From: an uncultured Prochlorococcus sp. | GTDB lineage: Bacteria; Cyanobacteriota; Cyanobacteriia; PCC-6307; Cyanobiaceae | DNA length: 64,000 nucleotides | Direction: 5' to 3' | Assembly (NCBI GenBank): GCA_902617605.1 | Contig: CACMXO010000003.1 | Span: forward strand, 31,438-95,437 | Shown here: positions 21,909-31,831 of the stretch, one piece after another | Position numbering within the stretch: position 1 is the first letter of the stretch | Layout of the letters: the number at the start of each line of letters is the position of its first letter | Translations under genes and position numbers: made by a program | Notes under the pieces: model-generated | Seen by the model: only the letters and a program-made list of their open reading frames with translations | What the model was told of the DNA's origin: nothing | Databases searched by the model: none

Positions 21909-22930
21909 TACTCTATTCGTGGATCTAAATATGCAATTAAAATATCCACGAAGAGATTTAAAGAGACTATGAGCATAGAGGTAAAAATTACAATTCCTTG
22001 AACCAAGGTATAGTCTCTTTGAGAAATAGCTTCATGTAATCTTAAAGCAATACCTGGCCATGAAAAAGTTACCTCGAACAATAAAGCACCTCCTGCTAAT
22101 GAGGCCATAGTCAAGCCAGAAATAGTGATAATTGGCAATAGAGCATTAGGCAATGCATGATTTAAAAATATTTTTTTCCTTGATATTCCTCTGCATATAG
22201 CAGCATTTACATAATCACTTTTTAATGTTTTATCCAAATTTACTCTTAATGAGCGGCTGAATATACCACTTAATAAAAAGCCAAGGGTAATCGAAGGAAG
22301 TGCGAGATGATAAAGACTATCTTTCAAAGCAATAATATTATTTGAAAGAATACTATCTAAAACCAGAAAACCTGTAATTTGAGGTTGTTGCTGAAATATT
22401 GGAAATCTACCTCCAATTGGGGAAATATTAAAGAATACAGAAAATAATAATTGCGCTAACATTGCACCCCAAAAAGGAGGGATCGCATATGTAGTAATTC
22501 CTAGAATTCTCGCAATATAATCAGTCTTTTTACCTTTATTTCTTAAGCCAATTAATCCCAATGGGAAGCCTATTAGTGTGGCACTTAATATTGAAAAAAA
22601 TCCAAGCTCAAGACTTGCAGGCAATGACTTAATAATAATATTGAGGACTGGCTCCTCGGTACTAAGAGATTGGCCAAAATCTAAGTGCAATATATTTTTA
22701 ATATATGAAAAATATTGACTTATTAAAGGTGCATTTAGCCCCAATTTATTTCTTAGAAATTCCCTTGAAACCTCATCTGCACCAGATCCAAGTATGGCAT
22801 CGACGGGATCGCCGGGGGCAACTCTCAATAAAATAAATACTAATGAAGAAATTATCCATAGCATTATCGGTATTAATGAAATTTTTAATAAGGAATAATT
22901 TAGTAATTTATTTAAATTTCTACTCATCAA
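21905..22930 (-). CDS. ABC transporter permease, DppB/OppB type
   Basis: The 341-residue permease has six membrane helices and the family features VAPGDPVDAILG (38-49), a conserved GLNAP loop, and the EAA-like loop with AICRGISRKKIFLNHALPNALLPI. This is the DppB/OppB/NikB type of peptide, nickel or opine importers. It overlaps the binding-protein gene by 11 bases, so they are coupled. The usual partners (a DppC-type permease and one or two ATPases) are not in the window. Confidence 0.88.
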   Translation of the reverse strand: MMSRNLNKLLNYSLLKISLIPIMLWIISSLVFILLRVAPGDPVDAILGSGADEVSREFLRNKLGLNAPLISQYFSYIKNILHLDFGQSLSTEEPVLNIIIKSLPASLELGFFSILSATLIGFPLGLIGLRNKGKKTDYIARILGITTYAIPPFWGAMLAQLLFSVFFNISPIGGRFPIFQQQPQITGFLVLDSILSNNIIALKDSLYHLALPSITLGFLLSGIFSRSLRVNLDKTLKSDYVNAAICRGISRKKIFLNHALPNALLPIITISGLTMASLAGGALLFEVTFSWPGIALRLHEAISQRDYTLVQGIVIFTSMLIVSLNLFVDILIAYLDPRIEY

Positions 22931-24491
22931 TTAACTCTAGATCACTCAATGAAATTATTCCTGAACCATTAAAAATAGGTTTTGATATATTATTTTGAGA
23001 CCATGCTTTTTGAGAGGATATCCAAATAGGAATATAAGGGATTGAATTTGCTGCTATTTTTTCAATTTCAACAAGTTTTTCTAATCTTTTAATTCCACTT
23101 ATTTTTTCACTTTCAAGAAATAAACTTTCAACTTTATTAGATGCCCAAAAACTGCCGCTATAAACTGATTCTCCTTTTTTACATATGCCATCAACTATTT
23201 CATTACAACTTAAAAGAGGGGTGAGATAGGCTTCTGGATCTGAATAAGCCCCAGTCCAATCGAGAATAACTGCCGTATAAATTCCTAAACTTAGATTCTT
23301 ATAAACTGTTGTAGATTCAACCCCATTAAGTTCAATTTCAATACAATCTTTCAAAGAATTTTTAATTTCTTCCTGCCATGTCAGAGCAATAAGCTTGTCA
23401 GCGGGTACATTAGATCTATAAGTAAGAGGTATTTTAAGAATATTTCCATCGCAATAATTTTCTTTTTGCAATAGCTTTCTCGCTTCTAAATAATCATATT
23501 TAGGCCAAAGTTCTTGATTATCTTTTTTTAATATCGGCGGAATAATTGATCTAGATGGCTTCCTTAATCCATAACTTACTTTTTCACTAATTAATTTTCT
23601 ATTAAGACTTTTTGCCAAAGCCAGTCTTAAATTAAGATTACTTAAGGGATAAGAACTAGTTTTAAGGCTTATAAAACTTAATTCAGTGAAAGGACTATTA
23701 CCTTCTTTAAACTGTTTATTTTTACTTAAATTATTTAGACTTTTTCTCTGACTATCATCAATTGAATTTGATAAGAGCACGTCAATTTGATTACTTTTTA
23801 AAGCCCCAAAAAGAGAAGATGAATTTGAATATCCCACAAAATTAATGCCTTTATTTAAGGGCTTTTCACCCCAATAATTCAAATTTGGATCAATTGATTG
23901 AACTTCATTAGAAAAACTGTTAAGCACATACTTGCCAGTACCAACAAATTTTTCATTCAGAAACTTATCAGAATATTTTTTATAAAATGTAGGAGATATT
24001 GGAGTTAAATTTACCGATGTAAGTAAACCATTTAAAGAACTTGATGGTTTAGTCAAATTTATTATGACTGAATATTCACTTGGCGTTTCTATTGATTTAA
24101 TCTTATTTCCTAAAATATAATTCATTGTTCCAATTCTTTTGAATCTATCAAAAGTAAACTTTATTGCATTAGAGTTAAATGAAGTGCCATCGTGAAAAAG
24201 AACATTTTTTCTTAAGTTGATATTTATTTGTAGTCTATCCTTTGAAATAATTGGCATCCCCGAGGCCAATTCAGGGATTAATTCACCATCAGAATTTAAT
24301 TCATATAATGTGTCTCCTAGAGAACTAATTAATTGAATTGCTTTAAGTGTATTTGCTCTAGCTGGATCTAAAGATTCAATTTTTCCAGAACTTGCTACTA
24401 TGATTTTCTTAGATATTCTTTTTGAGCTACAAGAATTCTGTAAAAAAGAAATTAAAATAATAAGTATTGATAAAAAAAATTTTTTTTTCAT
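22920..24491 (-). CDS. ABC transporter extracellular solute-binding protein, family 5
   Basis: The 523-residue protein starts with a lipoprotein-like signal (ILISFLQNSCSSKR, Cys near 21). It then follows the SBP_bac_5 plan: ARANTLKAIQLISSLGDTLYE, HDGTSFNSNAIKFTFDRFK and YSDPEAYLTPLL are family segments. Such proteins bind peptides, nickel or other solutes at the outer face. Together with the coupled permease it forms half of an importer; the ATPase must come from elsewhere in the genome. Substrate not determinable here. Confidence 0.85.
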   Translation of the reverse strand: MKKKFFLSILIILISFLQNSCSSKRISKKIIVASSGKIESLDPARANTLKAIQLISSLGDTLYELNSDGELIPELASGMPIISKDRLQININLRKNVLFHDGTSFNSNAIKFTFDRFKRIGTMNYILGNKIKSIETPSEYSVIINLTKPSSSLNGLLTSVNLTPISPTFYKKYSDKFLNEKFVGTGKYVLNSFSNEVQSIDPNLNYWGEKPLNKGINFVGYSNSSSLFGALKSNQIDVLLSNSIDDSQRKSLNNLSKNKQFKEGNSPFTELSFISLKTSSYPLSNLNLRLALAKSLNRKLISEKVSYGLRKPSRSIIPPILKKDNQELWPKYDYLEARKLLQKENYCDGNILKIPLTYRSNVPADKLIALTWQEEIKNSLKDCIEIELNGVESTTVYKNLSLGIYTAVILDWTGAYSDPEAYLTPLLSCNEIVDGICKKGESVYSGSFWASNKVESLFLESEKISGIKRLEKLVEIEKIAANSIPYIPIWISSQKAWSQNNISKPIFNGSGIISLSDLELIDE

Positions 24492-24508
24492 AATTCTTTA
24501 ATATTTAA

Positions 24509-24820
24509 TTATTCTGAAAAATTATTTGAGCAAAAAATTTGTAAGGTTATTTGACTTATTTCTAAAGCAAATGTTTTTTTAGAATTACAAGCAAAAGGCC
24601 ACTCTCTCACCCAACAAATTTTTTTACTTATATTTATACCAACTACTTGAAAAGTCTTATTGCTATTTTTAATTTTTACACAAGCACCTTTATAAAGTTT
24701 TTCAGAAAGAATTAAATTATTATTTTCATTTTTATTGTCTAATATTTTTGAATAAATCATTAAGGTGCTAAACCAACCACTTACTTTCTTCGGTTTAACA
24801 AGCCATAAAGAAATTTGCAA
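24509..24820 (-). CDS. hypothetical protein, 103 aa, TTG start
   Basis: The longest frame starts with TTG at 24820, 9 bases after hom; an internal ATG at Met21 is an alternative. The product is soluble and looks beta-rich in the middle (GACVKIKNSNKTFQVVGI), with a C-terminal segment holding two Cys (WPFACNSKKTFALE, QIFCSN). I recognise no family. Placement directly after hom on the same strand suggests co-transcription. Confidence 0.5.
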   Translation of the reverse strand: MQISLWLVKPKKVSGWFSTLMIYSKILDNKNENNNLILSEKLYKGACVKIKNSNKTFQVVGINISKKICWVREWPFACNSKKTFALEISQITLQIFCSNNFSE

Positions 24821-24829
24821 ACTTTATTT

Positions 24830-26131
24830 TTAAATACAACTTAATTGACTTGCAATAATTTTGACTTCATTTAGCGAATTTATTTCATCTTTAGATTTCT
24901 CAAAATCACCATTATTCACCTCATGAGTTATGACAACAATTTCAGCTCCATCCTCACTTGCATCTAGTTGAACAATTGATTCGATTGATACATTGTTCTT
25001 TCCAAAAATATCTCCAATCTTTCCTATTACACCTGGACTATCAAGACAGATAATTCTAAGATAATTTTTTTTATTTATTTGTGAAGATCCTATGATATGA
25101 CAGTTTCTCCAGAAATCGAAAGATAATAATGGATCGATTAAATTATTATTTTTTACTGAGGTGGCATGCAAATTTAATATATCTGATACTACTGATGCAG
25201 CAGTTGGGCCACTACCTGCACCTGGACCGTACAACATTATCTCTCCAAGAGGGTCAGCATCTATCAATAAGGCATTGTTAACTCCCTTAACTGTTGCCAA
25301 TGGATGAGATTTTGGAATCAAAGAAGGTCCTACCCAAATATTCAAAGCAAGTGAATCATTATTATTAATTTGTCCCCTTTCTGAGAGCGCTAAGAGTTTT
25401 ATTTCAAATCCTAATTTATTAGCATATTCGATATCCTTGAGATTAATTTTACTAATACCCTCAGAATTTATCTGCTCTCTTTTAATTTTCCCTCCAAATG
25501 CAAGTTCACTAAGAATTGAAATCTTATCAGCAGCATCATGTCCCTCAACATCTGCGGTTGGATCAAATTCTGCATAACCAAGGCTTTGGGCCAATTTTAA
25601 GGTTTCCTTATAATCAGCTTTTTCATTAGTCATCTTTGAAAGAATAAAATTTGTTGTGCCATTTATTATCCCAACCATTTTTTTTATGCTGTTACTTTTT
25701 AATGATCTTTTTAAGGGTTCAATTATTGGAATGCCCCCGCAAACTGCCGCCTCTGACAATATATAAACTCCTTCTTTAGATGCAGTTTTATATATTTCTT
25801 CTCCATATCTTGCAATGACTGCTTTATTTGCTGTAACAACAGATTTACCTAATTTTAATGATTGAAGAATAATATCTTTCGCTAAATCAACCCCACCCAT
25901 TACTTCAACAATTACATCTATAGAGGGGTCATTAATTAGTTTAAATGGATCATCGGTTAATAAATTATTATCTAGCTCAATATCCCTTTTTTTATTAAGG
26001 TCTTTAACTGCTATTTTTGCAATTTCTATTTCTTTTAGAATTGGATGTGAATCAACTTCAGAATTTAATATTTTATAAATCCCTGAACCTACAGTTCCAA
26101 AACCTACAATCCCAATTTTGCATTTTCTCAT
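24830..26131 (-). CDS. hom: homoserine dehydrogenase
   Basis: The 433-residue enzyme has an N-terminal NAD(P)-binding motif GFGTVGSGI (10-18). A central catalytic domain holds VVTANKAVIA, INGTTNFIL and GYAEFDPTADVEGHDAADK. A C-terminal ACT domain (about 355-430, GVIGKIGDIFGKNNVSIESI) probably senses threonine. It reduces aspartate semialdehyde to homoserine for threonine and methionine synthesis. Length is normal for the monofunctional form. It lies 44 bases after sufE on the same strand. Confidence 0.95.
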   Translation of the reverse strand: MRKCKIGIVGFGTVGSGIYKILNSEVDSHPILKEIEIAKIAVKDLNKKRDIELDNNLLTDDPFKLINDPSIDVIVEVMGGVDLAKDIILQSLKLGKSVVTANKAVIARYGEEIYKTASKEGVYILSEAAVCGGIPIIEPLKRSLKSNSIKKMVGIINGTTNFILSKMTNEKADYKETLKLAQSLGYAEFDPTADVEGHDAADKISILSELAFGGKIKREQINSEGISKINLKDIEYANKLGFEIKLLALSERGQINNNDSLALNIWVGPSLIPKSHPLATVKGVNNALLIDADPLGEIMLYGPGAGSGPTAASVVSDILNLHATSVKNNNLIDPLLSFDFWRNCHIIGSSQINKKNYLRIICLDSPGVIGKIGDIFGKNNVSIESIVQLDASEDGAEIVVITHEVNNGDFEKSKDEINSLNEVKIIASQLSCI

Positions 26132-26175
26132 TTTTTATTTCTTTTAACTTTGAGTTTAATTTTATATTATTAGGC

Positions 26176-26595
26176 CTACAAAAATTCATTTGCTTGAGAC
26201 TGCATTTTCAATAAAATATTTAAAAAACCATTAGATCGTGAAGGGGTTAAGCTTGCTTTTAAACCAGTATCTTCTATAAATTTCTTATCAATTTCAACAA
26301 CTTCATTTGGTGTTAACTCATTTAATCCACTTATTAGAAAGGCCAACAAACCCTTTGTTATGAGAGCATCAGAATATCCTTCCCAAAATAATTTACCTGC
26401 TTTAATAGTTGCCTTAACAAAAACTTCTGAAACGCATCCTTTAACTTTATTTTCTTCAACAAGGATTTCACTTTCTGGTTGTTTCAATTTTTTACCTAAC
26501 CACAAAATGTATTCATATTTTCTTTTTGGATCTTCTGATTTCTTCAACTTCTCTACTAATTTTGATAAATTATTGTATTTTTCCTGATTTTCCAT
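26176..26595 (-). CDS. sufE: sulfur acceptor protein SufE
   Basis: The 139-residue protein matches SufE in length and has the active cysteine Cys54 in KVKGCVSEVFV. The family's C-terminal region (GLLAFLISGLNELTPNEV and LTPSRSNGFLNIL) is also present. SufE takes sulfane sulfur from SufS and passes it to the SufBCD scaffold for Fe-S assembly, which matters for photosystem I and ferredoxins. It lies in the long minus-strand run between hom and the formyl-THF cyclo-ligase. Confidence 0.92.
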   Translation of the reverse strand: MENQEKYNNLSKLVEKLKKSEDPKRKYEYILWLGKKLKQPESEILVEENKVKGCVSEVFVKATIKAGKLFWEGYSDALITKGLLAFLISGLNELTPNEVVEIDKKFIEDTGLKASLTPSRSNGFLNILLKMQSQANEFL

Positions 26596-26635
26596 TTTGT
26601 AAAACTATAAAAAAATCATTTTTGTGAGTCTTCTA

Positions 26636-27193
26636 TTATACAAATATTTCTTTTTCTGTGATGAAGCCTGATAAAGGAATATCCCACTCAGCTCTTGTTA
26701 ATGGAGTCTTACTTACACAACTAGAAGTTAATACTCCAATGCATGGAACATTTCTCCAATCATTATCTCTCCTTAATTTATCAAAATAACCTCCTCCATA
26801 ACCTAATCTTGTTAAATTTTTATCAACGGAAAGACATGGTACAAATATCATGCTTATCTGCAAATGACTTAATGGGGAAGAGTTATTTGGACTTAGTATA
26901 CCTTCAGAATCTTTGGTAAGAGGTTTTTCGTCCCATGGATAAAATATCAACTCTTTTTTTTCTTTACATCTAGGCAAAGCTAAAGCAAATTTTTTCTTGA
27001 GGCTTCTTATATCAACTTCATTTTTTAGAGGCCAATATATGGCTATAAAGCCAATATTTTTATATCCCTTAACAAATGAATCAATATATAATCTTACATT
27101 CTTTTCTACATTTTCTCTTTGATTGAGTGAGTTACCATCTCTTATTTTTCTGAACGTATCCCTCTCCAATTTCTTATCTTCAAAGATCATCAT
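26636..27193 (-). CDS. 5-formyltetrahydrofolate cyclo-ligase
   Basis: The 185-residue enzyme has an N-terminal basic helix, the phosphate-binding substrate segment NEVDIRSLKKKF and the C-terminal nucleotide signature TRLGYGGGYFDKLRRD. It converts 5-formyl-THF to 5,10-methenyl-THF with ATP in the cytosol. It starts 9 bases after ruvC on the same strand, so it is probably in one operon with it. ATG at 27193 is followed by a second ATG; either could serve. Confidence 0.9.
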   Translation of the reverse strand: MMIFEDKKLERDTFRKIRDGNSLNQRENVEKNVRLYIDSFVKGYKNIGFIAIYWPLKNEVDIRSLKKKFALALPRCKEKKELIFYPWDEKPLTKDSEGILSPNNSSPLSHLQISMIFVPCLSVDKNLTRLGYGGGYFDKLRRDNDWRNVPCIGVLTSSCVSKTPLTRAEWDIPLSGFITEKEIFV

Positions 27194-27202
27194 ATTAAAT
27201 TT

Positions 27203-27676
27203 TCAGTTAAAACCATCTTCATTTAGTTTTGTGAGTGCTATAGCCAATGCATCTGCTGAATCATCAGGTTTTGGAGGTTTGTTAAGATCTAAGTTATACA
27301 TAACTGCATCAAGAATTTCTTTTTTAGATGCCTTTCCAGACCCAGCAATTGTTAATTTTATCTGAGCAGGTGAATACTCACTAATATGAATTTTTTTAGA
27401 GGCCAATACCATCATAATCACCCCTCTGGCCTGCACCACACTAATGGTAGTGCTTGACCTGTAAAAGAAAAATTTTTCTACTGCCGCTGCAGTTGGCTTC
27501 CAATGATTTAATAATTCATTAAGATCTTGGAATATCTCATAAAGTCTATCTCCTTCTTTTTTATCTTTACCTGTCTCAATAACACCACAATCTAATAATA
27601 TCTTTCTTTCATTTTCTATCTCAATTATTCCATAACCAACTCTAGCCAATCCAGGGTCAATCCCAATTATTCTCAC
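27203..27676 (-). CDS. ruvC: Holliday junction resolvase RuvC
   Basis: The 157-residue protein has the RuvC fold with catalytic acids in [12 protein letters not shown] (Asp7), [11 protein letters not shown] (Glu) and near the C-terminus [12 protein letters not shown] (two Asp). It cleaves Holliday junctions processed by RuvAB. It starts two bases after the chlI stop and is presumably co-transcribed with chlI and the folate gene, a mixture without clear functional logic. Confidence 0.95.
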   Translation of the reverse strand: MRIIGIDPGLARVGYGIIEIENERKILLDCGVIETGKDKKEGDRLYEIFQDLNELLNHWKPTAAAVEKFFFYRSSTTISVVQARGVIMMVLASKKIHISEYSPAQIKLTIAGSGKASKKEILDAVMYNLDLNKPPKPDDSADALAIALTKLNEDGFN

Positions 27677-27678
27677 TG

Positions 27679-28770
27679 TTATTGTGCTTCAGTTGATAAT
27701 TGAAATTTTGAAAGATTTTCTTTTTCATCTAAATCAAATACTTTACAAAAAGCTTGAATAACTCTTTCACCAGAATCAACTTGTTCCAAGGGATCTTTTC
27801 TAAGTCTATGTCTTAAAGAACAAGAAATAACCCTTGCTATGTCATCTTCTTGAACTTCAGTTCTGCCCTCAAATGCTGCAATTGCTCTTGCAGATCTATT
27901 TGTAACAATATCTCCACGTAAACCATCCACATCTAGTTCTCCGCAGATTGCAGAAATATTCAATCTTAAGTCATCGTCCATTTGAACAGAATTTAATATT
28001 TCTTGTGCCTTAATAACTTTTTGTTGAAGTTCATCCTGTTGTTTCTCAACACTCAATGAAAACTCATCAGGATTATCATCAAAAGAAGTTCTTTGATCAA
28101 CTACTTGAACTCTTAATTCAGCATCTCTAACTGTCTTAACTTCAACACTCATTCCAAACCTATCTAATAGTTGAGGCCTTAATTCACCTTCTTCTGGATT
28201 TCCTGAACCAATAAGGACAAACCTCGCAGGATGTCGAACTGAGACCCCCTCCCTTTCAACTGTATTCCATCCGGAAGCGGCCGAATCCAAAAGTACATCA
28301 ACTAAATGATCATCAAGTAAATTCACTTCATCAACGTATAGTAAACCTCTATTGGCTTTAGCCAACAATCCCGGTTCAAATGCTTTAACGCCTTCACTTA
28401 AAGCCTTCTCTATATCAATGGTTCCACAAAGCCTGTCTTCAGTAGCCCCTAAAGGCAAGTCAACCATAGGTACTTGTTTTTGAATACTCTCTAAATTTTC
28501 TCCTTGAGTAATTTTTTCCAAAACTTCTTTACTTTGCAAATCAGGATCGACTAGAGAACTATTATATGGATCGTCTTTAACAACATCGATTGCAGGCAAT
28601 AAATCAGCTAAGGCTCTGATTGTAGTTGACTTTCCAGTCCCTCTATCACCCATTATCATCACTCCTCCAATTCTTGGATCAATAACATTTAACAAGAGAG
28701 CCAATTTCATTTCTTCTTGACCAATTACTGCTGTAAAAGGAAAAACTCTTCTTTTCTTTGTTGTAGGCAC
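27679..28770 (-). CDS. chlI: magnesium chelatase subunit ChlI, GTG start
   Basis: The 363-residue AAA+ ATPase has Walker [10 protein letters not shown] (41-49), a Walker B-type segment [12 protein letters not shown], the sensor region [21 protein letters not shown] and the C-terminal [12 protein letters not shown]. ChlI powers insertion of Mg2+ into protoporphyrin IX with ChlD and ChlH, the first committed step to chlorophyll. The start codon is GTG. 121 bases upstream hold no gene and probably the promoter. Confidence 0.96.
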   Translation of the reverse strand: MPTTKKRRVFPFTAVIGQEEMKLALLLNVIDPRIGGVMIMGDRGTGKSTTIRALADLLPAIDVVKDDPYNSSLVDPDLQSKEVLEKITQGENLESIQKQVPMVDLPLGATEDRLCGTIDIEKALSEGVKAFEPGLLAKANRGLLYVDEVNLLDDHLVDVLLDSAASGWNTVEREGVSVRHPARFVLIGSGNPEEGELRPQLLDRFGMSVEVKTVRDAELRVQVVDQRTSFDDNPDEFSLSVEKQQDELQQKVIKAQEILNSVQMDDDLRLNISAICGELDVDGLRGDIVTNRSARAIAAFEGRTEVQEDDIARVISCSLRHRLRKDPLEQVDSGERVIQAFCKVFDLDEKENLSKFQLSTEAQ

Positions 28771-28891
28771 AGTTTTAGTTTTCTTAAATATTCAAATAAT
28801 CAATAGATGCTACTTCAGAAAATGTTTTTAGTAAATATCCCTATCAAATTAAAACAAGAAGTGAACAATAACTAATCAAATTTATACTTAC

Positions 28892-29641
28892 TTATTTTTT
28901 TTTTGAATTGTTCAAAAACCAGTTTATTTGATGGACAATCCCTCTTAAAACATTTATCTCGTGCATTGATGTATTTGCCTTCAAAATAAAATTCTTGAAT
29001 TTACTGATTTTTGCCTTGGAGGTATGCTTTAAGAGATATCCAACTTGCAAAAGCATTTCCTCTATCTCAACAAATGTATCATGTACTTCTTTCGATGATG
29101 CCAAGTTAAAAACATTTAATTCATTATTTAAATTCTTTTTAGAGGACTTATTTAATTCATACAAAACTATTGAAACAGCGTGAGAAAGATTTAATGAAGG
29201 ATTGTTCTGAGAAGTTGGAATATTAAAAGTTTTATTTGCTAGAAGCAATTCACTGTTAGTTAAACCTCTATCTTCTCTCCCAAAAATAATTGCTAAATTT
29301 TTTATCCTCTTAAAGGTTAAAGTCCAATCAAATATATCTTCAGAAGATACAAAAAATGAATTTTTATTTACATCAATCCTTCCACAAGATGCTAAAACCA
29401 AATCACAATCAGAAATTGCTTTTTGAAGATCATCAAAAACCTTACAATTTTTAAGAAATTTTTGACCTTTAAGAGCCATTTTTTTTGCTTCTAAAGAAAA
29501 TATGTCGCATTTAGGAGAAACAATTCTTAATTCATCAACTTCAAAATTACTACATAATCTAGCAACGCTGCCTACATTTAAAGGGCCACTTGGTTCAACT
29601 AAAATTACCTTTAAATTAGAAAAATTTTTTTCCAAAATCAT
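28892..29641 (-). CDS. SPOUT-family RNA methyltransferase, TrmJ-like
   Basis: The 249-residue protein has the SpoU/TrmH knot motifs: an N-terminal LVEPSGPLNVGSVARLCSNF, IIFGREDRGLTNSEL and NPSLNLSHAVSIVLYEL. A C-terminal helical extension (200-249) is like that of TrmJ, which 2'-O-methylates position 32 in the tRNA anticodon loop. The TrmJ choice over other SPOUT enzymes rests on the motif forms and the extension. Its start overlaps the cytM stop by 4 bases. Confidence 0.85.
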   Translation of the reverse strand: MILEKNFSNLKVILVEPSGPLNVGSVARLCSNFEVDELRIVSPKCDIFSLEAKKMALKGQKFLKNCKVFDDLQKAISDCDLVLASCGRIDVNKNSFFVSSEDIFDWTLTFKRIKNLAIIFGREDRGLTNSELLLANKTFNIPTSQNNPSLNLSHAVSIVLYELNKSSKKNLNNELNVFNLASSKEVHDTFVEIEEMLLQVGYLLKHTSKAKISKFKNFILKANTSMHEINVLRGIVHQINWFLNNSKKK

Positions 29642-30024
29642 TCAAGGCTATGAAGATATTTTAATAAATTAGACATATTTACAGGATCAATTTCAAAACT
29701 TGGCATAGGAGGAGTTAGGCCTCCAGTAACTTGTTTTATTATCTCTTTATCATTCAAACGTTGAGTTATTGAGTGTAAGTCTGGGCCCACTAATCCTCTT
29801 GCTGTAATTCCATGACATCCAACACAATTTATCTTAAAAAGAGCATCTCCTTCCTCAGCAGAGCCATTAAGCTCAAGAGTTTCAATGATATATTTGTTAT
29901 TATCATGATTATTTACGGAAAATATTGAAAAGCAAATCAATAAAACTCCAAAAGCAACAAAAAATATTTTTAAGAAATCTCTTTTAAAATCTCTTTCTGC
30001 TGCAGTTGATGAAGATGTTGACAC
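29638..30024 (-). CDS. cytM: cytochrome c, CytM type, membrane-anchored
   Basis: The 128-residue protein has an uncleaved N-terminal helix (about 17-36) and a class I c-type heme domain. The heme site is CVGCH (67-71) and the likely axial ligand is Met107 in LTPPMPSFE. The anchor and motifs match cytochrome cM of cyanobacteria, not the soluble PetJ. CytM has been linked to suppression of heterotrophic or respiratory electron flow at night in Synechocystis. It is divergent from petG with 55 bases between starts and is coupled to the methyltransferase gene. Confidence 0.8.
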   Translation of the reverse strand: MSTSSSTAAERDFKRDFLKIFFVAFGVLLICFSIFSVNNHDNNKYIIETLELNGSAEEGDALFKINCVGCHGITARGLVGPDLHSITQRLNDKEIIKQVTGGLTPPMPSFEIDPVNMSNLLKYLHSLE

Positions 30025-30079
30025 AAAAAATAGTCTCTATGTAACAATTGTGAATAAGAAATTTAAAAAAGGCAAAAAA

Positions 30080-30199
30080 ATGATCGAGCCTCTTCTATGT
30101 GGAATTGTTTTAGGTTTAGTTCCAATAACTCTTCTTGGATTATTCGTAAGTGCATGGAATCAATACAGAAGAGGTTCAGGGATGCTAGACATTGATTAA
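30080..30199 (+). CDS. petG: cytochrome b6f subunit PetG (subunit 5)
   Basis: A 39-residue single-helix protein, [20 protein letters not shown] and so on, ending [13 protein letters not shown], matches PetG closely. PetG is one of the four small subunits at the edge of the cytochrome b6f complex and is needed for its stability in the thylakoid membrane. Its last 15 bases overlap the 3' end of rsmD on the opposite strand. It is divergent from cytM, another thylakoid-linked electron carrier. Confidence 0.95.
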   Translation: MIEPLLCGIVLGLVPITLLGLFVSAWNQYRRGSGMLDID

Positions 30200-30775
30200 A
30201 AATGTTAATCTTGACTGTCCATAATTTCTTACATCTATAGTTTCCCACAAAGTACTTTTTTTAATAAATAGGTTTGGAGAATGTTCACAAATAATTGTTG
30301 AATCTTTTTTTAAAAAATTACAATTGAATAATTGATTTAAAACTAATTCATGGAAATCCACATCGTAGGGAGGATCTAAATAAACAAAATCAAATTTTAA
30401 TTTATTTAAATCCATATTTCTAGATGATAAGTTTCTCTCATAATTTGGTTTTGTCCATTTCAAAACGTCTGTACAAATAACTTCGATATCATTTCTCCTA
30501 TTCTCTATGTTCTCCAACGAGAGTAAATTTTCTAAGCAAATTTTTGAGTTGTTTTTGTTTTTTTCAATTGCAAGTATTTTGCTTGCCCCGTGATTATAGG
30601 CTTCACAAGAGATGGCCCCTGTTCCACTAAATAAATCTAACCAATTACTATTTTCAACTCTATCGTTCAATATATTAAATATGGCCTCCCTCACTCTCAT
30701 AGTTGTAGGTCTGGTATAAGAATTATTTGGACTTTGGAGTTTTTTACCACCTATTAATCTTAAGTTAGTCTTCAT
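30185..30775 (-). CDS. rsmD: 16S rRNA (guanine-N2)-methyltransferase RsmD
   Basis: The 196-residue enzyme has the RsmD opening [20 protein letters not shown] and the SAM-binding loop [16 protein letters not shown]. The catalytic motif is DPPYD (about 135-139). It methylates G966 in 16S rRNA during 30S assembly. It follows hisH by 13 bases on the same strand. Its 3' end overlaps petG tail to tail. Confidence 0.93.
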   Translation of the reverse strand: MKTNLRLIGGKKLQSPNNSYTRPTTMRVREAIFNILNDRVENSNWLDLFSGTGAISCEAYNHGASKILAIEKNKNNSKICLENLLSLENIENRRNDIEVICTDVLKWTKPNYERNLSSRNMDLNKLKFDFVYLDPPYDVDFHELVLNQLFNCNFLKKDSTIICEHSPNLFIKKSTLWETIDVRNYGQSRLTFLINV

Positions 30776-30788
30776 CCTTAAGTATCTG

Positions 30789-31406
30789 TTATTGAATATT
30801 ACTCAGCCATCTTCTCAAAAGTTTTTCACCGGTTTTTCCAGATTTTTCCGGATGGAATTGACAGGCCAATAAATTATCATTCTCAATCATTGCAGTTAAT
30901 TTCTCAGAGCCATAATCAACCTGAGCTGCAATAATATTCAAGTCATCTGGTATTGCATGATAGGAATGTACAAAATAGACCCAATTATTTAATTCTTCCA
31001 GCTCCAATAAAGTATTTTTTTTTGTAGGCAAAAGTTGGCACCAACCCATGTGTGGGATTCTTTGGTTAACCATATTAGGTATTTTTTGTATTTTTCCTTT
31101 TAAAATCCCTAGCCCTTGAACCTTTCCTTCATCACTTGATTCAAAAAGGAGTTGTAATCCTAAACATATCCCCAAAAAAGACTTCCCACTTTTAATCCAA
31201 TTTTTCAAATCATTTATCAAATCCGTATCTATAAGATTATTCATCGCTGGATCAAACGCTCCAACTCCAGGAAGTATTATCGCCTTGCAAAGCTTGGCAT
31301 CATTAAAGTTTTTAATTAATATAATTTCTTCTCCAAGACTTTCTAGAGATTTTGTTACAGAATGAATATTACCCATCCCATAATCTATAAGTCCAATTTT
31401 ATGCAA
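30789..31406 (-). CDS. hisH: imidazole glycerol phosphate synthase glutaminase subunit HisH
   Basis: The 205-residue class I glutamine amidotransferase has the nucleophile Cys81 in LGICLGLQLLFE and His185 and Glu187 in CQFHPEKSG. It releases ammonia from glutamine for HisF in histidine synthesis. The length is standard. It lies between trxA and rsmD on the minus strand, 11 bases after trxA; hisF is not in the window. Confidence 0.95.
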   Translation of the reverse strand: MHKIGLIDYGMGNIHSVTKSLESLGEEIILIKNFNDAKLCKAIILPGVGAFDPAMNNLIDTDLINDLKNWIKSGKSFLGICLGLQLLFESSDEGKVQGLGILKGKIQKIPNMVNQRIPHMGWCQLLPTKKNTLLELEELNNWVYFVHSYHAIPDDLNIIAAQVDYGSEKLTAMIENDNLLACQFHPEKSGKTGEKLLRRWLSNIQ

Positions 31407-31417
31407 AGCTTTTAGAT

Positions 31418-31741
31418 TTATAAATGCTTAGTTAAAGTGCTCGAAAGAGTTGCTTTTGGCACAGCTCCAACAACGGTATCAACCTTTTGACCTCCTTTAA
31501 AGATCATTAATGTAGGAATACTTCTAATTCCGTATTGACTAGCAACATTTGGGTTCTCATCTGTGTTTAATTTAAAAACTTTAATTTTCCCTTCAAAGTC
31601 TTTTGAGATTTCTTCTACAACTGGTGCAACCATCCTACATGGACCGCACCATGGTGCCCAAAAATCAACCAATACTGGCAGATCACTTTGCAGTACATCT
31701 TTGTCAAATGAAGAATCAGTTACGGCTTGAGCTGATGACAT
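31418..31741 (-). CDS. trxA: thioredoxin
   Basis: The 107-residue protein has the WCGPC active site (31-35) and the cis-proline segment [10 protein letters not shown], making it an m-type thioredoxin. It carries electrons from ferredoxin- or NADPH-thioredoxin reductase to Calvin-cycle and stress enzymes. The gene lies downstream of Yfr1 on the same strand, 90 bases away, which is the arrangement described in Prochlorococcus. Confidence 0.97.
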   Translation of the reverse strand: MSSAQAVTDSSFDKDVLQSDLPVLVDFWAPWCGPCRMVAPVVEEISKDFEGKIKVFKLNTDENPNVASQYGIRSIPTLMIFKGGQKVDTVVGAVPKATLSSTLTKHL

Positions 31742-31831
31742 AATTTAAGTATTCCTTTTTGAAAATTTAGCAGGCAATTCTTTTAAGTGATGATTTCATT
31801 ACAGATAAAATAATATAAGTAACAAAATATC

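Noticed and set aside
26017..26214. 65-residue plus-strand ORF over the hom 5' end
   Set aside because: Phe/Leu-rich shadow of the AT-rich antisense strand; spans the hom start and the hom-sufE gap.
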